From the NCBI RefSeq assembly GCF_014268805.2, contig NZ_JABWRF020000003.1, forward strand, positions 648,501 to 712,500: a stretch of DNA of 64,000 nucleotides. Direction: 5' to 3'. Under the pieces are notes generated by a model that saw nothing but the letters and a program-made list of their open reading frames with translations, was not told where the DNA came from and did not search any database. This stretch comes from Pseudomonas farsensis. GTDB taxonomy: Bacteria > Pseudomonadota > Gammaproteobacteria > Pseudomonadales > Pseudomonadaceae. Position 1 is the stretch's first letter. Each line of letters opens with the position of its first letter. This document shows positions 15,731 through 26,607 of the stretch, piece after piece. Position numbers and translations under genes: made by a program.

Positions 15731-18700
15731 ATGGCCAAATTAGTTGGCGTGGTCAGCAAGGTGGTCGGGCAGGTAATGGCGATTGGCGATGACGGCCAGC
15801 GTCGGTTACTGGTCGAAGGCGACCGGCTATATGCCGGCGAGCAGCTTGAAACCGGTGCGACCGGTGCGGTAGCCGTGCATCTGCAAAATGGTGCCGAGCT
15901 GACCCTTGGCCGCGACAGCAGCCTGGAGATGACGCCGCAGTTGCTGGCCAACCGCGCGCCCCATGTCGATACCCCGGATGCGGTGCCCAGCGAGGCGCAA
16001 CTGACCGATGTCGAGCAACTGCAGCGGGCCATCGCTGCTGGTGGTGACCCGACCCAGGATGCCGAAGCCACCGCTGCCGGTGGCAACCCTGGCAGCGTCG
16101 GCGCATTGGGCGGCGGGCACAGTTTCGTGCTGCTGACCGAAGTTGCTGGGCGGGTTGACCCCACCATCGGCTTCCCTACCGCAGGCTTCAACAACCTCCC
16201 CGAGCTTGCCCTGAATTACCTGGGGGACCGCGACAACGACGATGGCGCCGGCACCGGCACTCCCGGCCCAACGCCAGATCACCCGGTAAGCCTTGAAGGG
16301 CTGAGCGTGGAACCTGCCGAACTGACCCTCAACGAAGCCAACCTGCCGTTGGGCTCGGTCAATGCGCCAGGGCAACTCACCCAGAGCGGCAGCTTCACCG
16401 TGGTCGCGCCGGATGGGGTGTTCAACCTCAGTGTCGGCGGCATCAACGTGGTCACTGCCGGCAACGTGACCGGCGTCGGCCAGTTTATCGTTACCGAGCT
16501 TGGCAACATCCTCACCATCACCGGCTACAACCCGACCACTGGCGTGGTGAGCTACAGCTACACCCTCACCGGCGCCGAGCAGCACCCCGACGGCGCCGGC
16601 ACCAACGTACTTGGCGAACACTTCCCGGTGCTGGTCAGCGACACCGACGGTGATGTGGCCAGTGGCTCGCTGGATGTGAACATCATCGATGACGTGCCCC
16701 ACGCCGTGGATGACCACAACCCGACCCCGGCCACCGAGCTGAACACCCAGCTCACCGGCAATGTGCTGGACAACGACATCCAGGGCGCCGACCGGGTCGA
16801 AGGCGGCATGGTGCAGGGCGGCACCTTCACCGGTACTTACGGCACCTTGGTGCTCAACGCCGATGGCACGTATACCTATACCCTCGACACCAGCGACCCG
16901 GACTTCAAGAACCTGCTCGGTGGCGGCGTCGGCGTGGAGCATTTTGCCTACACCATCAAGGACGCCGACGGCGACACCAGCAGCGCGACCCTGACGCTGG
17001 ATATCAACAACCTCGACGACCCGGTAAAACTCTGTGGCCTGGATGTCGAGGGCGGTGAGGTGAAGGTCTTCGAGAAGAACCTGGACGACGGCAGTGCGCC
17101 CAACCCTGGCGCCCTGACCCAAGGCGGCACCTTCACCGTCAACGCCCCGGATGGCCTGAAAACCCTGACCGTAGCGGGCTTGACCCTGGTTGCCGACGGC
17201 GCCCCGGCAGGTTTCCCGCAGTCGGTGACCACGCCGCTTGGCAACACCCTGACCATTACCGGCTACAACCCCGACACCGGCGTCGTCAGCTACACCTACC
17301 AGCTGCTCGACAACGAAACCCACCCCAACGCCGACGGCACCAACAGCCTGCAAGAGCATTTCACTGTCACCGCGACCGACAGTGACGGCGACACCGCCAC
17401 CGGCTCGTTGGACGTCACCATCGTCGATGATGTGCCCAAGGCCCATTGCGACTTTGCCGATGTCAGCGAAGGCGGCAGCGTGACCGGCAACGTGCTGGAC
17501 AACGACACCACCGGGGCGGATGTGCGAGCCGACGGGCAGTACGTGGTTGGCGTGCGCGCCGGTAACGACACCTCGTCCTCGGCCATCGGCAACCTGGGCG
17601 ACCCGATCGCCGGCCAGTATGGCTATCTGACCCTCGATGCCAATGGCGTGGGCACTTATCACGCCAACGCCAACCAGGACCTGCCGCAGTGGGCCACTGA
17701 CACATTCGTCTACACCATCCGCGATGCCGATGGCGACGAAAGCACCACGACCATCACCATCAATGTGCAGGACTGCAAACTGGTGGCGGGCCAGGATGAC
17801 GTGACTGTCTACGAAAAAGCCCTGGACCTGTGCCAGACCGGCGACGATCTGGCGCCTGGCAATGTGGTCGGCAGCGACCCGCATTCACCCGCCGAAACGG
17901 CCTCTGGCTCGCTGGCCGGTGTGGTGCAAGGGGGCGTGGGGGCACTGACCTTCACCTTGGTAGGCAATGCTGTCGGCCAGTACGGGCAGATTCTGCTCAA
18001 CCCCGACGGCAGCTATACCTACACATTGACCTCAGCGCCCAACTCGCCGAACCACGTCAACGACGGGCCAAATATCATTACCGAAAGTTTCACCTACCAG
18101 GTGAAGGACTCGCTCGGCAATACCACCAGCAGCACCATCGTGATCAACATCGTCGACGACGTGCCCAAGGCCCATTGCGACTACGCCGATGTCAGCGAGG
18201 GCGGCAGCGTGACCGGCAATGTGCTGGCCAACGATGTGGTCGGCGCCGACGTGCGAGCAGACGGCCAGTATGTGGTAGGCGTGCGCGCAGGTAACGACAC
18301 TTCGTCCTCGGCCATCGGCAACCTGGGCGACCCGATCGCCGGCCATTATGGCTACCTGGTACTCGATGCCAACGGCGTCGGCACCTACCACGCCAATGCC
18401 AACCAGGACCTGCCGCAGTGGGCCACTGACACGTTCGTCTACACCATCCGCGATGCCGATGGCGACGAAAGCACCACGACCATCACCATCAATGTGCAGG
18501 ACTGCAAGCTGGTGGCGGGCCAGGATGACGTAACCGTCTACGAAAAAGCCCTGGACCTGTGCCAGACCGGCGACGACCTGGCGCCCGGTAATGTGCTCGG
18601 CAGCGACCCGCATTCGCCCGCCGAAACCGCATCCGGCTCGCTGGCCAACGTGGTGCACGGCGGTGTAGGCGCACTGAGCTTCACCTTGGTGGGCAACGCG

Positions 18701-21046
18701 GTCGGCCAGTACGGGCAGATTCTGCTCAACCCCGACGGCAGCTATACCTACACATTGACCTCAGCGCCCAACTCGCCGAACCACGTCAACGACGGGCCAA
18801 ATGTCATCACCGAAAGCTTCACCTACCAGGTGAAGGATTCGCTGGGTAATACCACTAGCAGCACCATCGTCATCAACATCGTCGATGACGTACCCAAAGC
18901 CCATTGCGACTATGCCGATGTCACCCAAGGTGCGGCGGTGAGCGGCAATGTGCTGGCCAATGATGTGATCGGCGCGGATGTGCGCGCAGATGGCCAGTAT
19001 GTGGTTGGCGTGCGCGCCGGCCACGACACCTCAAGTGCGGCCACGGGCCATGTCGGTGACCAGATCGACGGCCTGTACGGCTACCTGACGCTCGATGCGC
19101 AAGGCAACGCCACTTACCACGCCAACGCCAACAGCGTGCTGCCGCCCTGGGCGTATGACAGCTTCGTCTACACCATTCGCGATGCCGACGGTGACGAGAG
19201 CACCACGGTGCTGCAGATCAACGTGCAGGAAAGCAAACTGATCGCCGGTGTCGACAGTGAAGTCACGGTGTACGAAAAAGCCTTGGATATGTGCAAGACC
19301 GGTGACGACCTGGCGCCCGGCACGGTGCTCGGCAGTGACCCGCATTCCAGTGCCGAAACCGCTTCGGGCTCGCTTGCCAATGCAGTTACGGGCGGCGTTG
19401 GCGCGCTGACGTTCAGCCTGGTGGGCAATGCCGCCGGCCAATATGGGCAGATTCTGCTGAACCCCGATGGCAGCTATACCTACACCCTGACCTCGGCGCC
19501 GAACTCGCCCAATCACATCAACGATGGCCCGAATGTGCTGACCGAAAGCTTTACCTATCAGGTGAAGGACGCGGCGGGCCATACCACCAGCAGCACCATC
19601 GTCATCAGCATCGTCGACGACGTGCCCAAGGCGCATTGCGACTTTGCCGACGTCAATCAGGGCAGTAGCGTGACCGGCAATGTGCTGGCCAATGATGTTA
19701 TCGGCGCCGATGTGCGCGCAGACAGCCAGTATGTGGTGGGGGTGCGGGCGGGCAACGACACATCGACTTCGGCCATTGGCCATGTCGGCGACAAGATCCT
19801 CGGCCAGTACGGCTACCTGACCCTCGACTCCCAGGGCAACGGCACCTATCACGCCACCAACGGTGGCCATCACCAGCCGGAGTGGGCCAGCGACACCTTC
19901 GTCTACACCATCCGTGATGCCGACGGCGACGAGAGCACCACTACCATCACCGTCAATGTGCACAGCGGCAAACCCGTGGATTGCGCCGACGATGAGCGTG
20001 GCCAAGGGGGCAGGGCCGATGAGTCCGGGGGCGCGCAACTGATCCGTTTCGATGCCAGCGACAAGGCCGCCAGCCCGCAGCGGGACCTCGCCCGCAGCGA
20101 GTTCAGCAACCTGTCCGGCAGCATGACCGCCGCGCTGGTGGTGGCCGGCTACCTGGGCGCAGTGGGCACGGCATCGGGTGAGGAGCACTTCAGCGTGGCC
20201 CTGCACAAAGGCGAAACCCTGACCCTTGACCATGATCGCCCGGCCGCCAACCTGGCGCTGGCCTGGAAGGACGCCAATGGCGTCTACCAGCCGCTAGCCG
20301 ACGGCGGCAGCTTCACGGCAGGCCATGACGGGGTGTACAGCATCCGTGTGGTCAACAGCGAGAATGGCGCGGGCAAGGGGGCCGAACCCTACAAGCTGAG
20401 CCTGGCGCTGGAGCACAGCCCTGCAAGCCAGGCGCCTGTCGAGCCGAGCCACGCCGTGCGCCATGACGACACGCCGGCTGACCGTGGTGCGGGCAGCCAG
20501 CACCATCAGCAGCCCGCTGCCGCCCACGATCAACCCGATGCGCACAGCCAGGCCAAGGCTCCGGCAGGGGCCGAGCAGGGGCACGGCGAACCGGCGCTTG
20601 CCATTGGTAACCTGATCGGGCCTGACGACCACGACACGCTACCGGGTATCGCGGCTGACAACGGGCAGGCTGGCGGCGCTGGCAGCGATACGTTCGTCTG
20701 GCACAAGGGTGATAGCGGGCATGACACCATTACCGCCTTTGCCCCGGGTAGTGATCATCTGGACCTGTCGCAGCTGCTGCAGGGTGAGCAGGCCAGCGGT
20801 GCGTCGCTGGATGATTTCCTGCAGTTCAAGGTCAGTGGCAGCGGGGCTGCGGTGGTTTCGACCATCGAGGTCAGCAGTGTCGCAGGGGCGTCGCCGACCC
20901 AGACCATCGAGCTTGCCGGGGTGGACCTGGCGCAGCATTACGGGGTGACGGCGGGAGCGGGCGGGGTGATTGCGGCAGGGCATGACACCGCGACCATCAT
21001 CAACGGGATGCTCGATGACCATTCGTTGAAGGTGGATACGGTGTAG
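15731..21046 (+). CDS. large type I-secreted adhesin with LapA-type retention module and VCBS-like repeats
   Basis: This 1771-residue surface or biofilm adhesin begins with a retention module at residues 1-130 (VVGQVMAIG ... GDRLYAGEQL). That module ends with a TAAG dialanine site at 114-117 followed by GGGHSFVLL, the arrangement cut by LapG in LapA-type proteins. Ig-like/VCBS domains follow from about 190. Four tandem copies of a 243-residue unit begin near residue 568 (bases 17432, 18161, 18890, 19622); the last is partial. Residues about 1430-1560 form another beta domain, then a His-rich linker, then a C-terminal type I secretion target domain (SDTFVWHKGD, HDTITAF). RTX nonapeptides are degenerate. 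It has 11 cysteines, unusual for this class. No lapD or lapG gene is in the window. Confidence 0.92.
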   Translation: MAKLVGVVSKVVGQVMAIGDDGQRRLLVEGDRLYAGEQLETGATGAVAVHLQNGAELTLGRDSSLEMTPQLLANRAPHVDTPDAVPSEAQLTDVEQLQRAIAAGGDPTQDAEATAAGGNPGSVGALGGGHSFVLLTEVAGRVDPTIGFPTAGFNNLPELALNYLGDRDNDDGAGTGTPGPTPDHPVSLEGLSVEPAELTLNEANLPLGSVNAPGQLTQSGSFTVVAPDGVFNLSVGGINVVTAGNVTGVGQFIVTELGNILTITGYNPTTGVVSYSYTLTGAEQHPDGAGTNVLGEHFPVLVSDTDGDVASGSLDVNIIDDVPHAVDDHNPTPATELNTQLTGNVLDNDIQGADRVEGGMVQGGTFTGTYGTLVLNADGTYTYTLDTSDPDFKNLLGGGVGVEHFAYTIKDADGDTSSATLTLDINNLDDPVKLCGLDVEGGEVKVFEKNLDDGSAPNPGALTQGGTFTVNAPDGLKTLTVAGLTLVADGAPAGFPQSVTTPLGNTLTITGYNPDTGVVSYTYQLLDNETHPNADGTNSLQEHFTVTATDSDGDTATGSLDVTIVDDVPKAHCDFADVSEGGSVTGNVLDNDTTGADVRADGQYVVGVRAGNDTSSSAIGNLGDPIAGQYGYLTLDANGVGTYHANANQDLPQWATDTFVYTIRDADGDESTTTITINVQDCKLVAGQDDVTVYEKALDLCQTGDDLAPGNVVGSDPHSPAETASGSLAGVVQGGVGALTFTLVGNAVGQYGQILLNPDGSYTYTLTSAPNSPNHVNDGPNIITESFTYQVKDSLGNTTSSTIVINIVDDVPKAHCDYADVSEGGSVTGNVLANDVVGADVRADGQYVVGVRAGNDTSSSAIGNLGDPIAGHYGYLVLDANGVGTYHANANQDLPQWATDTFVYTIRDADGDESTTTITINVQDCKLVAGQDDVTVYEKALDLCQTGDDLAPGNVLGSDPHSPAETASGSLANVVHGGVGALSFTLVGNAVGQYGQILLNPDGSYTYTLTSAPNSPNHVNDGPNVITESFTYQVKDSLGNTTSSTIVINIVDDVPKAHCDYADVTQGAAVSGNVLANDVIGADVRADGQYVVGVRAGHDTSSAATGHVGDQIDGLYGYLTLDAQGNATYHANANSVLPPWAYDSFVYTIRDADGDESTTVLQINVQESKLIAGVDSEVTVYEKALDMCKTGDDLAPGTVLGSDPHSSAETASGSLANAVTGGVGALTFSLVGNAAGQYGQILLNPDGSYTYTLTSAPNSPNHINDGPNVLTESFTYQVKDAAGHTTSSTIVISIVDDVPKAHCDFADVNQGSSVTGNVLANDVIGADVRADSQYVVGVRAGNDTSTSAIGHVGDKILGQYGYLTLDSQGNGTYHATNGGHHQPEWASDTFVYTIRDADGDESTTTITVNVHSGKPVDCADDERGQGGRADESGGAQLIRFDASDKAASPQRDLARSEFSNLSGSMTAALVVAGYLGAVGTASGEEHFSVALHKGETLTLDHDRPAANLALAWKDANGVYQPLADGGSFTAGHDGVYSIRVVNSENGAGKGAEPYKLSLALEHSPASQAPVEPSHAVRHDDTPADRGAGSQHHQQPAAAHDQPDAHSQAKAPAGAEQGHGEPALAIGNLIGPDDHDTLPGIAADNGQAGGAGSDTFVWHKGDSGHDTITAFAPGSDHLDLSQLLQGEQASGASLDDFLQFKVSGSGAAVVSTIEVSSVAGASPTQTIELAGVDLAQHYGVTAGAGGVIAAGHDTATIINGMLDDHSLKVDTV
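17432..19960 (+). repeat. tandem 729-bp coding repeats in the adhesin (four units, last one partial)
   Basis: The motif encoding VPKAHCD begins units at 17432, 18161, 18890 and 19622, giving periods of 729, 729 and 732 bases (243, 243 and 244 codons). Units one and two are nearly identical over long stretches at DNA level, while units three and four have drifted. The fourth stops after its first half. Long near-identical direct repeats invite copy-number change by recombination and are also prone to assembly collapse. Confidence 0.9.
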
Positions 21047-21075
21047 AGGCTGGCAGGCTACGCTGCTTTTGCGTT

Positions 21076-21192
21076 TGTAGGAGCGGCCTTGTGCCGCGAA
21101 GGGGGCGCGAAGCGGCCCCCAGGATTCATGCTTCAACCCGATATCGCTGGGGCCGCTCTGCGGCCCTTTCGCGACACAAGGCCGCTCCTACA
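21076..21192. repeat. REP doublet (REPIN), family with TGTAGGAGCGGCCTTGTG
   Basis: Arms at 21076-21103 and 21165-21192 are inverted copies differing at two positions, separated by about 60 bases that include further GC-rich inverted segments. This is the common P. putida-group REP type starting TGTAGGAGCGGCCTTGTG. It lies between the convergent adhesin and DUF454 genes and may also act as a transcription barrier. The same family recurs at 30489-30603. Confidence 0.9.
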
Positions 21193-21220
21193 TTGACTGC
21201 GTCAAGTTCCAAAGCGGCGC

Positions 21221-21586
21221 TCACCCGCGATGTAAGGTCTTTTGCCGCACGATCCACAGGCTCACCAGCACCGCACTGCTGAGCATGAATACCCGCGCCC
21301 AGAACAAAGGCACCAGATAACAGGACAGCCCGATGCTCGCCCACATCAAGCCGATGGCGTATACCTTGGCCTTGAGCGGAATACCCTCGCCACCTAAATA
21401 GTCGCGAATCCACGGCCCAAGCTTGGGGTGATTGACCAGCCAGGCATGAAACCGCGGCGAACTACGGGCAAAACAAGCCGCTGCAAGCAGCAGGAATGGG
21501 GTGGTCGGCAGTACCGGCAGGAAAATCCCTACCACCCCCAGCGCAACGCTGAGCCAGCCGGCGGCCAGCAGCAGGTAGCGCACCAC
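21221..21586 (-). CDS. DUF454 (YbaN) family inner membrane protein
   Basis: This small membrane protein has 121 residues. The N-terminal hydrophobic segment WLSVALGVVGIFLPVLPTTPF, with the PVLPTTPF core, and the following CFARSSPRFHAWLVNHPKLGPWI are hallmarks of DUF454/YbaN. Further hydrophobic segments lie around residues 75-110. The function is not established in general. The start is GTG 21586, five bases after the stop of the upstream YecA-family gene, which suggests co-transcription. Confidence 0.85.
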   Translation of the reverse strand: MVRYLLLAAGWLSVALGVVGIFLPVLPTTPFLLLAAACFARSSPRFHAWLVNHPKLGPWIRDYLGGEGIPLKAKVYAIGLMWASIGLSCYLVPLFWARVFMLSSAVLVSLWIVRQKTLHRG

Positions 21587-21591
21587 CTCGA

Positions 21592-22179
21592 TCAGTGGTG
21601 GCGAGGTTTGAGCAGCGCAGGTTTTTCGTCCGGGGCGTGCAGCAGCAGGAACAGCGCCGTCAGCGCCTCAGGGATTTGCACGATCATGTCGTCCTGCAGG
21701 TTGGCGTTGCTGGCGATATCGGCAAACTCAGGCTGCTCGTCGAACAGGCCCGAACCCACCATGATCGGCAACAGCATTTCGCTGACTTCTTCTTCGGCGC
21801 TGCCGAACCAGGCCTCTTCACGCAGGAACACACCTTCCATGAAGCCAATGCACCAGCCGCGCAGGTCGGAATCGTCCGGCTCGTCGGTCAGGTCGAGCTC
21901 GCAAGGCAGGTCGAAATCTTCCTCGCTGGCCAGCTGGCGGGCGATATGGGCCTTGAGTGCCACCAGGGTCGCTTCGATTTCGGCGCGCTGGGCATCACTG
22001 GCGTAGTGCGGCTCTTCAGCGAACAGTGCATCGATCCATTCACGCTCGGGAACCTCCTCGGCGCAGATCGACAGCGCGGTCAGGTAGCCGTGTGCGGCGA
22101 CGTAGTCCAGCGCTTCTTCGTGCAGCTCATCGGCGTCGAGGAAGGCTTGCAGGCGGGTCAGTTGCTCGGCGAAGGACAT
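21592..22179 (-). CDS. YecA/UPF0149 family protein
   Basis: This acidic 195-residue soluble protein belongs to the UPF0149 (YecA/YgfB) family. The helical N-terminus (LQAFLDADELHEEALDYVAAHGYLTAL) and the central GWCIGFMEGVFLREEAWFG are characteristic; the latter matches the conserved W-x-x-G-F-x-x-G block. The C-terminal SEC-like zinc motif found in some YecA proteins is absent. Its molecular role is unknown. It is divergent from recQ across about 240 bases and precedes the DUF454 gene by 5 bases. Confidence 0.85.
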   Translation of the reverse strand: MSFAEQLTRLQAFLDADELHEEALDYVAAHGYLTALSICAEEVPEREWIDALFAEEPHYASDAQRAEIEATLVALKAHIARQLASEEDFDLPCELDLTDEPDDSDLRGWCIGFMEGVFLREEAWFGSAEEEVSEMLLPIMVGSGLFDEQPEFADIASNANLQDDMIVQIPEALTALFLLLHAPDEKPALLKPRHH

Positions 22180-22421
22180 TACGGGGCTACCTTGGGGAAT
22201 AAACGATACCGAATTCTAGCACCTTGCGGCGCACACGGGGCAAAGGGAACGTCTGTCAGTGGGCATGCCGGGGGGCGGGCCACTCGGGTATACTCCGCGC
22301 TTTTCACTGCCAGCAGGCGCTGCACGCGCCCTGGCAAAAACCGCTTACGCATTCGTTGTGTGCGCGGCGCATTTATCGTCCAGCCTGTGTCCAGGGTGGT
22401 ACGGCGATTTTGGAGTGGCAA

Positions 22422-24569
<2,148 letters not shown>

Positions 24570-24656
24570 TTGGCGACATTTGCGCCAATAGCTGATCTTT
24601 GTCATATCCGCTGACGACCCCCGGTCTTGCCTGATCGTCCGGGCCATGATTAGCTG

Positions 24657-24669
24657 ACTAACAATTAGT
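24657..24669. promoter_or_regulatory. candidate MarR-family operator upstream of the marR gene
   Basis: ACTAACAATTAGT has 5-base inverted arms (ACTAA/TTAGT) around a 3-base centre, resembling SlyA/MarR-type AT-rich operators. It lies 20 bases before the ATG of a MarR-family gene, where autoregulation would be expected. Confidence 0.4.
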
Positions 24670-24688
24670 TCTGTTCATTGAGTTGCTT

Positions 24689-25126
24689 ATGCCCCTGACT
24701 GACAACCAACACCGTTTCGGCATGCAGCTGGCCCAGATGTCGCGGGGCTGGCGTGCCGAACTGGACCGCCGCCTGGCCGGGCTCAACCTGTCCCAGGCGC
24801 GCTGGTTGGTATTGCTGCACCTGGCGCGTTTCGAAGAGGCGCCGACCCAGCGTGAGCTGGCCCAGAGCGTTGGTGTCGAAGGCCCCACCCTGGCACGCTT
24901 GCTCGACAGCCTGGAAACCCAGGGCCTGGTGCGTCGCCAGGCAGTGATGGAAGACCGTCGCGCCAAGAAGATCCTGCTGTGCCCGCCAGCCAAGCCGCTG
25001 ATCGAGCAGATCGAAACCATCGCCCACGCGCTGCGCCAGGAGCTGTTCAGCGGAGTGGATGAGGCCGACCTTGAAGTGTGCATGCGCGTGCATGCCAAGA
25101 TTCTCGCCAACCTCGAAAAGTCCTGA
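24689..25126 (+). CDS. MarR family transcriptional regulator
   Basis: This winged-helix repressor has 145 residues from ATG 24689; a TTG six bases earlier is possible but weaker. The pattern NLSQARWLVLLHLARFEEAPTQRELAQSVGVEGPTLARLLDSLETQGLVRR is the standard MarR helix-turn-helix, followed by the wing EDRRAKKILL. The order of segments suggests SlyA-like proteins. The next gene starts 6 bases after its stop, so both are probably co-transcribed. The ligand and targets cannot be read from the sequence. Confidence 0.9.
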   Translation: MPLTDNQHRFGMQLAQMSRGWRAELDRRLAGLNLSQARWLVLLHLARFEEAPTQRELAQSVGVEGPTLARLLDSLETQGLVRRQAVMEDRRAKKILLCPPAKPLIEQIETIAHALRQELFSGVDEADLEVCMRVHAKILANLEKS

Positions 25127-25132
25127 ACAACC

Positions 25133-25414
25133 ATGGCCGACAGCAAGCCCCACATCGTCATCACTTATTGCACCCAGTGCCAGTGGCTGCTGCGCGCCGC
25201 GTGGTTGGCCCAGGAACTGCTCAGCACCTTCAGCGATGAGCTCGGCCAGGTAGCATTGGCACCTGGCACTGGCGGGGTGTTCCACATTGCCTGTGACGGG
25301 GTGCAGGTCTGGGAGCGCAAGGCTGATGGCGGCTTCCCCGAGGCCAAGGTGCTCAAGCAGCGGGTGCGCGACCTGATCGACCCGCAACGCGACCTGGGCC
25401 ACAACGACCGCTGA
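25133..25414 (+). CDS. SelT/SelW/SelH (Rdx) family protein
   Basis: This 93-residue thioredoxin-like protein belongs to the bacterial Rdx family. The redox CTQC motif is at residues 13-16, directly after the first beta strand (IVITYC), followed by the conserved W-L-L-R-A-A-W-L-A-Q-E-L-L helix and the GGVFHI and DGGFPEAKVLKQRVRD segments. Bacterial members keep cysteine where eukaryotic ones use selenocysteine. It starts 6 bases after the marR gene, so the regulator may control it. The physiological role of the family in bacteria is unclear. Confidence 0.88.
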   Translation: MADSKPHIVITYCTQCQWLLRAAWLAQELLSTFSDELGQVALAPGTGGVFHIACDGVQVWERKADGGFPEAKVLKQRVRDLIDPQRDLGHNDR

Positions 25415-26299
25415 TCAAGCCCCCTCGGCGGCGTGCTGGCGAGCGGGTTCGTTGCCCGCCATGCGGCTGGACAGCACGATGGCGAAGATGATCAGCGCGC
25501 CCCCGGCAAGCATGCTCAAGGTTGGCGTTTCAGCGAACACCGCCCAAGCCACCGCAATGCCATAAACCGGTTCCATGCCGAATACCACCGCTGCCGTGCG
25601 CGCCTTGATCACCGCCAGCGCGGCGACGAACAGGCTGTGGGCTACGCCGGTGCAGAACACGCCGAGCAGGGCGATCCATAACCAGTCCAGTGGCGTTACC
25701 GCTTCAATGCCCGGCGCCGCGAATGGCAGCAGGCAAAGGCCGACCACCAGGTTTTGCCACAGCGCCGCCTGCACTGCCGGCAGGCGCCCAGAGCCTGCGC
25801 GGTTGGTCAGCGACAGCAAAGAGAACAGCAGCCCGGACAGCAGCGCCCAGAGCAGCCCTCCGGTCGCCTGGCTTGCGAGGTCGAACTCAGGCGTCACCAG
25901 CACCAGGCCAATGCTTACCAGCAGTACCAGCAACGCTTCGTTGCGACGGATCCGCTCGCGGAACAGCGCGCCTTCAAGGATCACCGTGAACGCCGGAAAG
26001 CTGGCAAAACCGAGCGTGGCGATGGCCACGCCACCGACCTTGACCGCAATGAAAAAACTTACCCAGTGCCCGGCCAGCAGCACGCCGCCCAGCAGCAGGC
26101 GGCGCACATGCCCGTGCAGCGGCTGCCAGCGCTGGCGGGCGAGGGCGATGAACAGGCCTAGGGCGAGGACGGCAAAGGCGGCGCGACCAAAGACGATGAT
26201 CGACGGGCTGGCGCTGGCGGCCAGCTTGCCGAACACGCCGGTCAGGCCGAAGAACAGCGCGCCAATGTGCAGGGCGCCGAGGGCGGTGCGGTGGTTCAT
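25415..26299 (-). CDS. DMT superfamily transporter (EamA family)
   Basis: This integral membrane protein has 294 residues, about ten hydrophobic segments and two EamA repeats (roughly 8-135 and 150-280). The typical ends of each half are present (GVAIATLGFASFPAFTVILEG and TAAVVFGMEPVYGIAVAW). Substrates of this family are often amino acids or metabolites, but none can be assigned here. It is convergent with the selT/W/H-like gene, with adjacent stops, and divergent from the metallophosphoesterase remnant, whose Pho box lies about 135 bases upstream of this start. Confidence 0.9.
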   Translation of the reverse strand: MNHRTALGALHIGALFFGLTGVFGKLAASASPSIIVFGRAAFAVLALGLFIALARQRWQPLHGHVRRLLLGGVLLAGHWVSFFIAVKVGGVAIATLGFASFPAFTVILEGALFRERIRRNEALLVLLVSIGLVLVTPEFDLASQATGGLLWALLSGLLFSLLSLTNRAGSGRLPAVQAALWQNLVVGLCLLPFAAPGIEAVTPLDWLWIALLGVFCTGVAHSLFVAALAVIKARTAAVVFGMEPVYGIAVAWAVFAETPTLSMLAGGALIIFAIVLSSRMAGNEPARQHAAEGA

Positions 26300-26434
26300 G
26301 GGGGGGCCTTGGCAGCAAGAGCGGGCGGATTCTGTAGGGCTGAAAAGCCACAGGTTCGCACAGAACTATGGTCCTATCCCACAGCGGTCGCTTCGGTTTT
26401 TGACTTTGTGACAAGCCGGCAATGGCCATCCAGA

Positions 26435-26463
26435 CTGTCATCTGTGTGTCTCAAACCTGTCAT
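26435..26463 (+). promoter_or_regulatory. Pho box (PhoB-binding site), three 7-mers at 11-base period
   Basis: CTGTCAT occurs at 26435-26441 and again at 26457-26463, exactly 22 bases apart, with a degenerate middle unit GTGTCTC at 26446-26452. Direct 7-mers at 11-base spacing are the PhoB site architecture. It lies 42 bases before the start codon of the truncated metallophosphoesterase gene, the right place to activate it. Confidence 0.65.
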
Positions 26464-26505
26464 TTGCGCCTGCCAGTCTCAGCAAACAGTGCCGGAGCCT
26501 GCCCC

Positions 26506-26607
26506 ATGACCCACGCCGAACTCGCCCGCCCGTCACGCAAACAGCGTGTGCGAACCCTGTGGATCTCTGATGTGCACTTGCAGCCTCAGGTTGGTGAAAG
26601 CGCCTAG
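26506..26607 (+). pseudogene. 5' remnant of a PlcP/LpxH-like metallophosphoesterase gene
   Basis: From ATG 26506 the frame encodes MTHAELARPSRKQRVRTLW then ISDVHL, matching the N-terminus of pseudomonad metallophosphoesterases of the PlcP/UDP-2,3-diacylglucosamine hydrolase-like family. That motif is normally followed by a GTRDCQAEHL-like stretch and more than 200 further residues. Here homology stops after SDVHL near base 26580 and the frame closes 8 codons later. The rest of the gene, and any downstream glycosyltransferase gene that often accompanies it, is missing; the convergent DUF962 gene begins at 26615. The intact Pho box upstream fits a deletion after the gene was functional. Confidence 0.7.

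Noticed and set aside
15827..17884. 685-codon minus-strand open frame inside the adhesin
   Set aside because: Complement of the repetitive adhesin sequence; its apparent internal repeats only reflect the plus-strand VCBS repeats.
17432..19960. Regularly spaced repeats considered as a CRISPR array
   Set aside because: The repeats are 729 bp long, in frame and protein-coding, with no short palindromic units or unique spacers.
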